Assembly: GCF_030689305.1 (NCBI RefSeq)
Contig: NZ_JAUYVM010000014.1
Location: 1-64,000 of the forward strand
Direction of reading: 5' to 3'
Length of the DNA: 64,000 nt
Source: Vibrio penaeicida
Lineage (GTDB): Bacteria > Pseudomonadota > Gammaproteobacteria > Enterobacterales > Vibrionaceae
The number at the start of each line of letters is the position of its first letter. The stretch's first letter is position 1. Below the pieces are notes generated by a model. It ran no database searches. It had not been told where the DNA came from and worked only from the letters and a program-made list of their open reading frames with translations. Positions 35,705 through 43,585 of the stretch are shown in pieces. Both the position numbers and the translations under genes were made by a program.

Positions 35705-36561
35705 ACCTTTTCCTCCACTGCGGTTGACGCGTTATCCATTCGGTTCGCGCGCTCCATCGCTGCGTTATCGGTCGCGCCCGTTATTGCTCCTATCAACTCT
35801 TCATTGGATGCATCTGCTCTAAATACCCCATTGTTCTGCCCTAACCGTAGCACCACAACCCTATCGGCTACGGCACGCACATCCTGCATGTTGTGGGAAA
35901 TCATGATTACTCCTAGCCCTTTGGCTTTTATTCGCTCGACCAAGTTCAAAACCTCAGCCGTTTGCGCCACTCCCAATGCAGCCGTGGGCTCATCCAACAT
36001 CACAATTTTAGGGTCGAGAAGTAGCGAACGAGCAATCGCTACAGTTTGACGCTGTCCACCAGACAAAGAGGCAACCACGTCTCTCACGCTGGGTATTCGA
36101 GCGGCCAATTCATTGAGTAATTGCCAAGACCTGACTTCCATTTCCGTCTCATCAAGACTCAAGCTGTTTCTCTCTTGTCCCAAAAATATATTGGCGACCA
36201 CATCGAGGTTTTCACACAAGGCTAAATCTTGGAAAACAGTCGCAATTCCAAGCTCTAGCGCATCACTTGGTTTCTTGAATTCCACTTCTTTACCTTCAAA
36301 CGCAATCGCGCCTGAGCTTAGTGCATGCGCACCGGCAAGGATCTTAATCAGAGTCGATTTTCCCGCCCCGTTATCCCCAACCAGCGCCACCACTTCACCA
36401 GGGTAAACATCAAGGTCGATGTTGGTTAATGCGGCGACCGCACCAAAATTCTTGGATACATTACGCAGGCTTAAAATAGGCTGAATGCCTTCTTTGGAAT
36501 CCAATTCTGTTTGGTTTGATTGCTTTTGGGCTTGTTCTTGAGATGAACCATCCGACGCCAT
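35701..36561 (-). CDS. ribitol ABC importer ATPase (single nucleotide-binding domain)
   Basis: The start is the ATG at 36561 with GGAG 8 bases upstream (286 residues); the TTG at 36579 is less likely. Walker A is GDNGAGKST, the signature LSGGQRQTVAIAR and Walker B VMLDEPTAALG. Most ribose/xylose type importers have a fused tandem ATPase of about 500 residues; here only one domain is present, so the protein would have to act as a homodimer. The first 20 residues are Gln/Ser-rich and look disordered. It follows the binding protein gene after a 240-bp spacer with two hairpins. Confidence 0.9.
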   Translation of the reverse strand: MASDGSSQEQAQKQSNQTELDSKEGIQPILSLRNVSKNFGAVAALTNIDLDVYPGEVVALVGDNGAGKSTLIKILAGAHALSSGAIAFEGKEVEFKKPSDALELGIATVFQDLALCENLDVVANIFLGQERNSLSLDETEMEVRSWQLLNELAARIPSVRDVVASLSGGQRQTVAIARSLLLDPKIVMLDEPTAALGVAQTAEVLNLVERIKAKGLGVIMISHNMQDVRAVADRVVVLRLGQNNGVFRADASNEELIGAITGATDNAAMERANRMDNASTAVEEKV

Positions 36562-36579
36562 AAAACTCACTCCAGTCAA

Positions 36580-36803
36580 AGCGTTTTTTATTCAACACTT
36601 TTCGTTTAACGTTGTTCGTTTATCGCTTTCCACCTATACGCAGATTCTTATCTTGGGCAATAGGCAGTAAAGCGCTCGCCATTAACGTTTTGAGTTCAGA
36701 CCTAAAAAGATAATAAAAAGTCTGATGAAAGAGTGCCACGCCACCAAAGGCTGGTGGCACTCATGTTCAAACTGGTTAAAGAGACCAGTTTGAGGACAAA
36801 GCG
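36580..36803 (-). terminator. spacer with two strong hairpins between binding-protein and ATPase genes
   Basis: CAAACTGGT/ACCAGTTTG (36768-36792... on the plus strand 36768-36792) forms a perfect 9-bp stem right after the binding-protein stop. GAGTGCCAC/GTGGCACTC (36731-36762) forms a second stem followed on the minus strand by T-rich sequence. They probably stop or protect most transcripts so that the binding protein is made in excess over the membrane parts. A 14-bp imperfect repeat (core GATAAACGAACAAC) lies further down before the ATPase start. Confidence 0.65.
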
Positions 36804-37889
36804 TTACTTAATTCCCAATTCTTTACAGCCCGCTAGGTAGCGACCAGTACAAACGTCATCAGCAGAGGCAATACCGGAATCAAAAATGATCTTTTTGATG
36901 TTGCCGCGTGTGACCACTTCAGGGACAAATAACTCAGATGGCGTGTTGTAGAGTGTTGTTTTGGCTTTCGGTGTTTCGCCGTTCAACATGGATACCGCGA
37001 CTTTTGCTGCCGCTGCCGCCACAATTTCAGAAGGTTTGGAGATGGTGTTGTATTGATCGCCAGAAATGATCAATTGAAGCGCAGCCAATGTCGCGTCGTT
37101 CCCCGTAACAGGTGGTACAGGATCGACCCCCGCTGCTTTAAACGCGGCTATCGCACCGCCTCCGGTGCCGTCATTCGCCGCAACAACACCAATGATTTTC
37201 GAACCAAAACGGTTAATTTGACCACTTGCCCAAGACTGCGCTTTTGGTGGTGCCCAATTTGGTGTCGCGTATTCAGCTAACGTGCTGTATTCACTGCCGT
37301 CTAGCCCTTGATCGATCCCATCTCGTATAAGACCCGCTGCAGCATCCGTCGGTGAGCCATTAATTTGCAATATGCCGCCTGAATCTTTCGACACTTTATT
37401 GATTCGTAAATGCACAACCAAGCTATCGGCAATGGCTTTACCTATGCCTTGATTGTCGAACGAAACATAGTAGTCCGCGGCTCTATCTGGGATTGGTCTA
37501 TCATACGTAATGACCTTTATTCCTTGGCTTTGCGCTAACCCAACTAATGATGCAGCGGCGCTTGAGTCCACCGGATCCAATACAATCACTTTTGCACCTT
37601 GAGTAATCACGGAGTTGAACTGCTGCTGTTGCAACGCGACATCCGCATTCGCATTTTGGTAGATCACTTTACAATCTGAACAGAGCTCGCTCATCGCCGC
37701 CTTAAAGCCGGGATAATCATGTTCTTCATAGCGAGTTGAGGCTTGGTCGGGCATAAGAAATGCAACCAGAGGGGCAGCAATACTTTGCGCAGATACCGCG
37801 CCTAAAGAGACAAACAACGCGGCAGAAACACTCAGTTTGCTTGCCGATTTCAGCTTGCTCGCCAACAGTTTCGTGGCTAAGGATTTCAT
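36804..37889 (-). CDS. ribitol ABC importer, periplasmic binding protein (type 1)
   Basis: The protein has 361 residues. The signal peptide is long (about 38 residues with a basic start, ending SIAA). The mature part is a periplasmic-binding-type-1 fold as in XylF/RbsB (FKAAMSELCSDCKVIYQNAN; VIVLDPVDSSAAASLV; IKVITYDRPIP; GVVAANDGTGGGAIAAF). Two cysteine pairs (LCSDC and near the C-terminus VCTGRYLAGC) may form disulfides, unusual for the family. GGAG lies 8 bases before the ATG. It is the first gene of the operon downstream of a region with several palindromes, opposite the LacI gene's 3' end. Confidence 0.9.
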   Translation of the reverse strand: MKSLATKLLASKLKSASKLSVSAALFVSLGAVSAQSIAAPLVAFLMPDQASTRYEEHDYPGFKAAMSELCSDCKVIYQNANADVALQQQQFNSVITQGAKVIVLDPVDSSAAASLVGLAQSQGIKVITYDRPIPDRAADYYVSFDNQGIGKAIADSLVVHLRINKVSKDSGGILQINGSPTDAAAGLIRDGIDQGLDGSEYSTLAEYATPNWAPPKAQSWASGQINRFGSKIIGVVAANDGTGGGAIAAFKAAGVDPVPPVTGNDATLAALQLIISGDQYNTISKPSEIVAAAAAKVAVSMLNGETPKAKTTLYNTPSELFVPEVVTRGNIKKIIFDSGIASADDVCTGRYLAGCKELGIK

Positions 37890-38226
37890 AGTTAATACTC
37901 CATTTAAGATATGTCAGGTACAGCTGTACCCTCAGCAGCTGTCCGACAGCCGCTGTTCCTTTATCCCTCCACCGTATTGCTTTTAAAACTTGGGTATACT
38001 AAAGTGCAAAAGTCTTCTGTTTGCTGCAACAAACAAAGACTTTAGAACTGTCCTAAGTTCTAACAACCAGCGAAAGTGTAGGGTCGATTTTCTTTGGTAA
38101 AGTCTATTTCCATGTAAGTTTGTTCTACATTTTCGTTCCTTCTTTCTGCTTTTATTTGATCATTACTACTCATTTAAATTACTCAGATTCACTTTAAATA
38201 CCAGTGTATTTAGGTGGTATATCCGA
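37890..38226 (-). promoter_or_regulatory. control region of the ribitol operon, several palindromes
   Basis: A 14-base perfect palindrome GGTACAGCTGTACC is at 37917-37930, only 28 bp before the ATG. Beside it CAGCAGCTGTC/GACAGCCGCTG (37934-37956) makes an almost perfect hairpin. A near-palindrome GTTTGCTGCAACAAAC lies at 38019-38034. One or more of these may be operators for the LacI protein encoded at 38227; the first two would also fold in the mRNA leader. A T/A-rich block near 37980-38000 probably holds the promoter. No gene was seen here. Confidence 0.55.
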
Positions 38227-39258
38227 TCATTTTTTTGTCGCAAAATTCAAAACCGACGCTCGCTCTATCAATTCAGCTTCCAATACCGTCGATAGCTTCA
38301 CGTTTTGCTCGGCATCTCTGTTGATTCTCAACATCAACCTATCCCACGCGTGTTTGGCGATTGCTTCAACAGGCTGACGCACCGCCGTTAAACTTACGCT
38401 TCTTGCCGACATCCAAGCATAATCATCGAATACCAGTAGCGAAATATCCTCTCCTACCTTGATGTTGCGTTCTGCCAAGGCAGTTAGCGTACTGAGGGTA
38501 GTCACGTTGGTGAGAGAAAAAATGGCAGTTGGGTGAGAGTTTGCGTCTAACCACTCCCCGACTTTTACGGCTCCGGCATCAAGGTCGGCGCCAATTTCAA
38601 TCACATCATGAGTCGCGCTATTTGTATTTTCTAGCAGAGCCGCAACAGCTTGTTTTCCACCTTCAACACGTTCATTTATTGGAGGAAAAGACAGATCGGA
38701 TGCGATGGTCAGAATTTTCTCATGCCCTGCCTCAATTAAGTAACGACACGCCATTTCACCAGAGTCTCGATTATTAATGGTGATGGAATCGAGTGCCGAT
38801 TCATCGACTGCGACACGGTCTACCAGCACAACGGGGCAAGCATCGGCTTTATCGATCAATATTTGTGGAAGGTTCCCCGAGCATGGGACCACAATCATCC
38901 CCGCAGGGTGCCAGCTCAACAATGTCCGAATACGCGATTGTTCAATATCCGTTTGGTCATGAGCACTTGCGACAATCACGTCGTAGCCTTGCTCGTAAGC
39001 GAAACTTTCCAATAAGGTCACTATGGTGGCAAAAAATGTATCGGTAATATTCGGAACCAGTACAGTAACCACTTTGTTGTGCTGGGAGCGTAACTGAGAT
39101 GCCACTCGGTTTACTTGATACCCAAGCGACTCCGCAGCGTTTTGAACACGCTCTTTAAGATCCTTGTTAACGGGTTTCTTTCCAGAAAACACGTTAGAGA
39201 CTGTCGCTGTAGAGACTCCCGCCAGTTTTGCCACTTCTCGAATTGAAGGTTTCTTCAT
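38227..39258 (-). CDS. LacI-family regulator, probably of the ribitol operon
   Basis: The protein has 343 residues with an N-terminal HTH (SIREVAKLAGVSTATVSNVFSGKKPV), hinge helix, and sugar-sensing domain (VTVLVPNITDTFFATIV; SLLVFDDYAWMSARSVSLTAVRQP). It is encoded just upstream of, and on the same strand as, the ribitol operon, which it probably represses in the absence of ribitol or a product. Its own start lies in a repeat-bearing leader (GATAAATAAAGGCTTC-type units), and a separate promoter is likely. Confidence 0.88.
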   Translation of the reverse strand: MKKPSIREVAKLAGVSTATVSNVFSGKKPVNKDLKERVQNAAESLGYQVNRVASQLRSQHNKVVTVLVPNITDTFFATIVTLLESFAYEQGYDVIVASAHDQTDIEQSRIRTLLSWHPAGMIVVPCSGNLPQILIDKADACPVVLVDRVAVDESALDSITINNRDSGEMACRYLIEAGHEKILTIASDLSFPPINERVEGGKQAVAALLENTNSATHDVIEIGADLDAGAVKVGEWLDANSHPTAIFSLTNVTTLSTLTALAERNIKVGEDISLLVFDDYAWMSARSVSLTAVRQPVEAIAKHAWDRLMLRINRDAEQNVKLSTVLEAELIERASVLNFATKK

Positions 39259-39672
39259 GCAACTACAGCCCTTATTTACTAATCGAAGCCTTTATTTATC
39301 TACTGTAAAACGTTTAACTCAAATTACGTTACTGAATAAATGGTCAATAATCAAGCGCGTTGTTGATAATTTGTTCAGTAAGATTTAAAGGATTGTTAAA
39401 AGAGACATGACGTACTCAAGCCTTGAGCTCAAAAGAAAGAAAACACTTACTTTGCCCACCAGCAAATCGATTGCATTCCCGCTTTCAACAGATTTCGTTA
39501 TCAACATTCCATTTTCGAGAAAATTTAGGATTTTTTGTGACAAAGCTCTCAAGGGATGACTACTCGCAGGGCTAGTATTGCTGTCAAGAAGTAACCCCTG
39601 TTCAACAGATTTGGTAATTGTTGTCGCATCAATTCCTGCGAATTACCAAAACTCACTTTGGAGAGTATCACT
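39259..39672. other. spacer between LacI and deoD genes with promoters
   Basis: About 410 bases hold divergent promoters for the LacI gene and deoD. At 39536-39551 TGTGACAAAGCTCTCA agrees with a CRP site at 9 of 10 key positions; V. cholerae and E. coli deo genes are under CRP and CytR control, so this could be the CRP site. TTGCA-type pieces (39460s-39480s, 39620s) may be CytR half sites, but they are too short to be sure. Confidence 0.4.
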
Positions 39673-40383
39673 ATGGCAACCCCACACATCAACGCACAAG
39701 CAGGCGATTTCGCAGAAACGGTTCTAATGCCGGGCGACCCGTTACGCGCTAAGTTCATTGCTGAAAACTTCCTAGAAGATGCAAAGCAAGTTTGTGATGT
39801 AAGAAACATGTTTGGTTTTACTGGTACTTATAAAGGTAAAAAAGTATCGGTAATGGGCCATGGAATGGGTATTCCTTCTGCTTGTATCTACACCCACGAG
39901 TTGATTTCTGAATACGGTGTGAAAAACATTATCCGTATCGGTAGCTGCGGTGCAGTAAAAGATGATGTGAACCTAATGGACGTGGTTATCGGTATGGGCG
40001 CTTCTACCGACTCAAAAGTAAACCGCATTCGTTTTGCCAACCACGACTTTGCAGCCGTTGCTGACTACGGGCTATTGGAAGAAGCGGTTAAACAAGCGCG
40101 CGCGAACAATGTTCCAGTAAAAGTGGGTAACGTATTTTCTGCCGACCTTTTCTACACACCAGAAGCCGATATTTTCGAAAAAATGGAAAAGCTAGGCATC
40201 TTAGGCGTGGATATGGAAGCGGCGGGAATTTATGGTGTCGCGGCGGAGCTTGGTGCTAAAGCGCTAACTATATTAACCGTATCTGACCACATCATTCGCG
40301 GTGAGAAGCTTTCAGCAGAAGATCGTCAGAAGTCGTTCAATGACATGATGACCGTTGCGCTAGAAACCGCAATTAACCTGTAA
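39673..40383 (+). CDS. deoD: purine nucleoside phosphorylase DeoD
   Basis: The protein has 236 residues from the ATG at 39673 (MATPHINA, GGAGAG upstream); the frame begins a little earlier at 39658. The sequence agrees with hexameric bacterial PNPs: MPGDPLRAKFIAENFLED, GHGMGIPSACIYTHEL, IRIGSCGAV, FYTPE, GVDMEAAGIY, TVSDHI. It splits purine (deoxy)nucleosides with phosphate to base and (deoxy)ribose 1-phosphate in nucleoside salvage. Here it stands apart from deoCAB. It is followed by a hairpin (40390-40410) and a transposase-like zinc-ribbon gene 52 bp later. Confidence 0.97.
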   Translation: MATPHINAQAGDFAETVLMPGDPLRAKFIAENFLEDAKQVCDVRNMFGFTGTYKGKKVSVMGHGMGIPSACIYTHELISEYGVKNIIRIGSCGAVKDDVNLMDVVIGMGASTDSKVNRIRFANHDFAAVADYGLLEEAVKQARANNVPVKVGNVFSADLFYTPEADIFEKMEKLGILGVDMEAAGIYGVAAELGAKALTILTVSDHIIRGEKLSAEDRQKSFNDMMTVALETAINL

Positions 40384-40389
40384 TTTATT

Positions 40390-40410
40390 GCTGCCAGTTT
40401 TGCTGGCAGC
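40390..40410 (+). terminator. hairpin after deoD
   Basis: GCTGCCAG and CTGGCAGC pair perfectly around TTTTG. A weak T-run follows, so this may be a terminator or a structured spacer before the next gene's start at 40436. Confidence 0.6.
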
Positions 40411-40435
40411 CCAGTTTATTCCCGAGGGGGCGATC

Positions 40436-41905
40436 GTGTCAGACGGCAAACTGCCAAAGGATGCAGATGGGTTGCAACTCAACTTTTGTAAAACATTGGC
40501 GTGTGACAACTTTGGATTGAGTGATGCAAATCGGTATGTTTTGCAGCATGCAAACCCTAAACGTCCAGCGATGGTGTGCCGTGAGTGTGGTGCTTTCCCC
40601 CCCTTACTTAATAATCGCGAGGTTCTTAACGAACTGAGCAGGCTTAGAGCCGTGCATAGTGACGGTTTGCCGGCGTGTCGTAACCCCAATTGTGAAAATG
40701 CCGGCAAAACCGTCCATACCCACAAACATCTTTACCATGCCTTTGGTTACAGTGGTGATAGGCAACGCTACCGTTGCAAATGTTGTCAATCGACATTCGT
40801 GGATAAATGGTCTGGCAGTAATGCCAAAATAGAATTCCAAGAACATTTACTCGGGTATTTGTTCACTGGCTATTCGGTACGTGAAATCTGCCGTAAGCTC
40901 GAAATCAATCCTAAAACGTTCTACGATCACGTTGATCAAATCGCAAGCCGATGCCGACGTAAGTTAGCGATGTTTGATGCTCGCTGGATGAATCATGCCG
41001 AGCAATACCATCTATCTTCGCATTACACAGTACTGCAGCCGCACAGCCAAAATGGTGTATTTTGGATAGTCACCACCGATGCTGACTCAGGCTATGTGTT
41101 GTCACAACACGTCAACTACTCGTTTGATGAAGAGCCGCAAGGCAATGTTGATCACAACCCATATCAAGTCCCTGCTAGGTTTGTTTCTAAGGAATACCAA
41201 CCAGAGTCTTTTGAGGCTGTTACTCGCCCCGCAAGCTCACTACGTGAGAAAATCGACAACAAGTACCAAGAAATTTTAGCGCGCGGTAACGTAGAAGACC
41301 CGATGGGAAATCTGCTGAAATTCAATTATCCGTCGAAAGGTGCATTGATTCGTCCTCCTTACACCTCGTATGCGCACTACCTCCACGTTTTAAATATGTG
41401 TGAGGATGAAAAACGCGTGTCGATATTTATGCCGCAAGACCCAATTTTGCGTTCAGCAGCGTTGTCGGTTTGTCTACCGAGAATACAGCGCCATAATATT
41501 GACTTGATGTACGTAGAAGAAGACAGCAGCGAACAAGAAGGCACGATTGCTCAAAAAATTGACATCGTCCATATGGGATGGTGGCGCGATCGGTGGGCAA
41601 TTCAAAATAACGACAGTCGCGCAAAAGGCATTTGTTATCTAGCCGGCGATAATGCCGATCACCAACACTGGCTAAACCTTGCTACCACTACGCAAACGCA
41701 ATATTACCAGCAACGTTTTCAACTATTATTTGAAAGCTTCATTAACGAACCTCGCCGCAAATTACGCCCAGGTGGTTTGCTTCCTTTGTTGGACATTTTC
41801 CGAGCTTGGCACAATTTGTGCTACCAAGATAAGAACGGTATGACGCCAGCACAGCTTCTTAGACTGGCAGACAAACCTCTTACATTACGAACTTTGTTGT
41901 CCTGA
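40436..41905 (+). CDS. zinc-ribbon/HTH protein resembling an immobile transposase
   Basis: The start is the GTG at 40436 with GAGGGGG just upstream (489 residues); the frame itself begins at a TTG at 40388 inside the deoD hairpin. The N-terminal 120 residues hold four cysteine pairs (18/23, 48/51, 81/86, 114-117), at least two of them zinc-ribbon-like. An HTH follows (SVREICRKLEINPKTFYDHV). A region FWIVTTDADSGYVLSQHV looks like a strand of RNaseH-type (DDE) transposases, with further acids later (NIDLMYVEED and LFESFINEP). No inverted repeats flank the gene, so it is not an active insertion sequence. Its role is unknown; transcription or DNA binding is likely. Confidence 0.7.
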   Translation: MSDGKLPKDADGLQLNFCKTLACDNFGLSDANRYVLQHANPKRPAMVCRECGAFPPLLNNREVLNELSRLRAVHSDGLPACRNPNCENAGKTVHTHKHLYHAFGYSGDRQRYRCKCCQSTFVDKWSGSNAKIEFQEHLLGYLFTGYSVREICRKLEINPKTFYDHVDQIASRCRRKLAMFDARWMNHAEQYHLSSHYTVLQPHSQNGVFWIVTTDADSGYVLSQHVNYSFDEEPQGNVDHNPYQVPARFVSKEYQPESFEAVTRPASSLREKIDNKYQEILARGNVEDPMGNLLKFNYPSKGALIRPPYTSYAHYLHVLNMCEDEKRVSIFMPQDPILRSAALSVCLPRIQRHNIDLMYVEEDSSEQEGTIAQKIDIVHMGWWRDRWAIQNNDSRAKGICYLAGDNADHQHWLNLATTTQTQYYQQRFQLLFESFINEPRRKLRPGGLLPLLDIFRAWHNLCYQDKNGMTPAQLLRLADKPLTLRTLLS

Positions 41906-42085
41906 TTTGGATAATCAGTGAAAATCTGACACATTTATCAGTGAGATAAACGGTAAACTGCCACAAATGTTGTACTTCATTGAGAAAATGTGGCTATTAT
42001 CATTGTATTGGTAGTGCCATTCTTATTGAGCGCACAATATAATAACAAAGTTGAAACTAAGATACGTAACTGCTTGGACTAAACA

Positions 42086-43585
42086 TTGGATAAAGCCCAG
42101 ATATTAATTGAGAATGAGCTAGAGCAACTACGTGCTCGAATTGAAAGTGAACCCGAAGGGGTATTGCTCCAAGCGAAGCAATGTTTAGCTCGTGCCGAGC
42201 AAATCCTCTATCACGAAGGGGTTATCCAAGCGTACATCGTGATTTCACGTTGCCACTGGAGTTTAATGAGCTACCAGAAAGGCATGAAGGCAATCAAAGA
42301 AGCGCTAACGGGTCAAAACCGATTAGACAACGATAACTATCTCCCTGAAATTCTTCACATTCATGCCCTTCAATTCTGGGGTCAAGCCAAATACTATTCC
42401 GCCCAGCAATATTGGATCAATGCCTTAGAACAATCGGCATTAGTTGGCGAATCCGCAATTGAAATCGAATCTCTTATCGGGTTGGGTAATGTCTGGCGAA
42501 TTACCGAAGATATTCATCTTGCAAAATCGACTCACGAGCTGGCCGTTAAAGTGGCGAACAACGCTCGTATTGACTGGCTGGAAGGCAAAGCGAGAATCTT
42601 GCTGGCGTGGGATTACTACCTACTGAACAATTACGTTGAAATGCTCTCGGTATTGGACGGCGCAGAAGAAGCGTTGAAATATCACCAAGACCCAACCTGG
42701 CGTGCAGAAATATGCGATTTCCGTGGGTTGGCGCTGATTGGTTTAGAACGCTTAGAAGATGCTGAAAGCTCCACAATGGAAGCACACACGCTTGCCGTGA
42801 AGCACGACTTAACTTGGATGAAAGCGCACTCATTTATTAGCCGAGCAAGGTTAGAGCTGATACGTAAAGACTTCAAAATTGCGGGCGAGCTCTTACAGCA
42901 AGCTGAAGATGCCGCGAAACCGTTCGATAATGGCGAATTGCTGTCTCAAATATGTTTTCAGCAATCGGTCGTCGCTGAAGAAAGCGCCGATTATGAGCAA
43001 GCACTTCAAGCATTTAAAAAGTACCGTCGCTATTCCATTCATATGCTGAAAGAGCAAACGAATCGACTGGGCATGGATAAAGCACGAGGCTCGAAACGAC
43101 AGCTCGAACAACGTGCTCGTAAATTAATTAATCGCATTCGTGGGCAAATCGAATTTAACCGCGAAAAACGCTTTTCTAATGTCGTATCCGAAACCTACTG
43201 GTGGGAACAAATGGTTCTGTTTAAGTCAGAGCTGAAAAAGTCCAATCACGCGGTCATTATGATTCAGCACGAAGACAGCAATTATTTAGAAATCTGTATC
43301 GAGCTTGCCCACTGTTTATGTGGAAGGAGCGACTTGATTTCTCAACTCGATGAATCTCGTGTTGGCATGCTAATTTCTGAGAAAGGTGATGAAGCCAATA
43401 AGCTGTTTGATGTCGTCAGCCAGATGATTTCTATGTACCCATGGGATCGTCGAGGATTAAAAGGCGAAGCACCAAAAACGTCACTGCATGATATTTTGAC
43501 GTTCCCATTCACGCTCGATCAACTGGTCGAAAAATCCACTGAAACGGAGCATGCTAATGGAAGCGTTACTAAGCAAAGTCTCTGA
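42086..43585 (+). CDS. TPR protein with degenerate GGDEF-like C-terminus
   Basis: The protein has 499 residues from a TTG at 42086; no ATG or strong ribosome site is near, so the start is uncertain. Residues about 20-330 are helical repeats of TPR type (for example IEIESLIGLGNVWRITEDI, GLALIGLERLEDAESS). A coiled coil links to a C-terminal region (FSNVVSETYWWEQMVLFKSE to RVGMLISEKGDEANKLFDVV) that follows the GGDEF pattern but lacks the GGDEF loop and the magnesium-binding acids, so cyclase activity is unlikely. It overlaps the next gene, an intact TPR-GGDEF protein, and the two could act as a pair. Confidence 0.72.
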   Translation: MDKAQILIENELEQLRARIESEPEGVLLQAKQCLARAEQILYHEGVIQAYIVISRCHWSLMSYQKGMKAIKEALTGQNRLDNDNYLPEILHIHALQFWGQAKYYSAQQYWINALEQSALVGESAIEIESLIGLGNVWRITEDIHLAKSTHELAVKVANNARIDWLEGKARILLAWDYYLLNNYVEMLSVLDGAEEALKYHQDPTWRAEICDFRGLALIGLERLEDAESSTMEAHTLAVKHDLTWMKAHSFISRARLELIRKDFKIAGELLQQAEDAAKPFDNGELLSQICFQQSVVAEESADYEQALQAFKKYRRYSIHMLKEQTNRLGMDKARGSKRQLEQRARKLINRIRGQIEFNREKRFSNVVSETYWWEQMVLFKSELKKSNHAVIMIQHEDSNYLEICIELAHCLCGRSDLISQLDESRVGMLISEKGDEANKLFDVVSQMISMYPWDRRGLKGEAPKTSLHDILTFPFTLDQLVEKSTETEHANGSVTKQSL

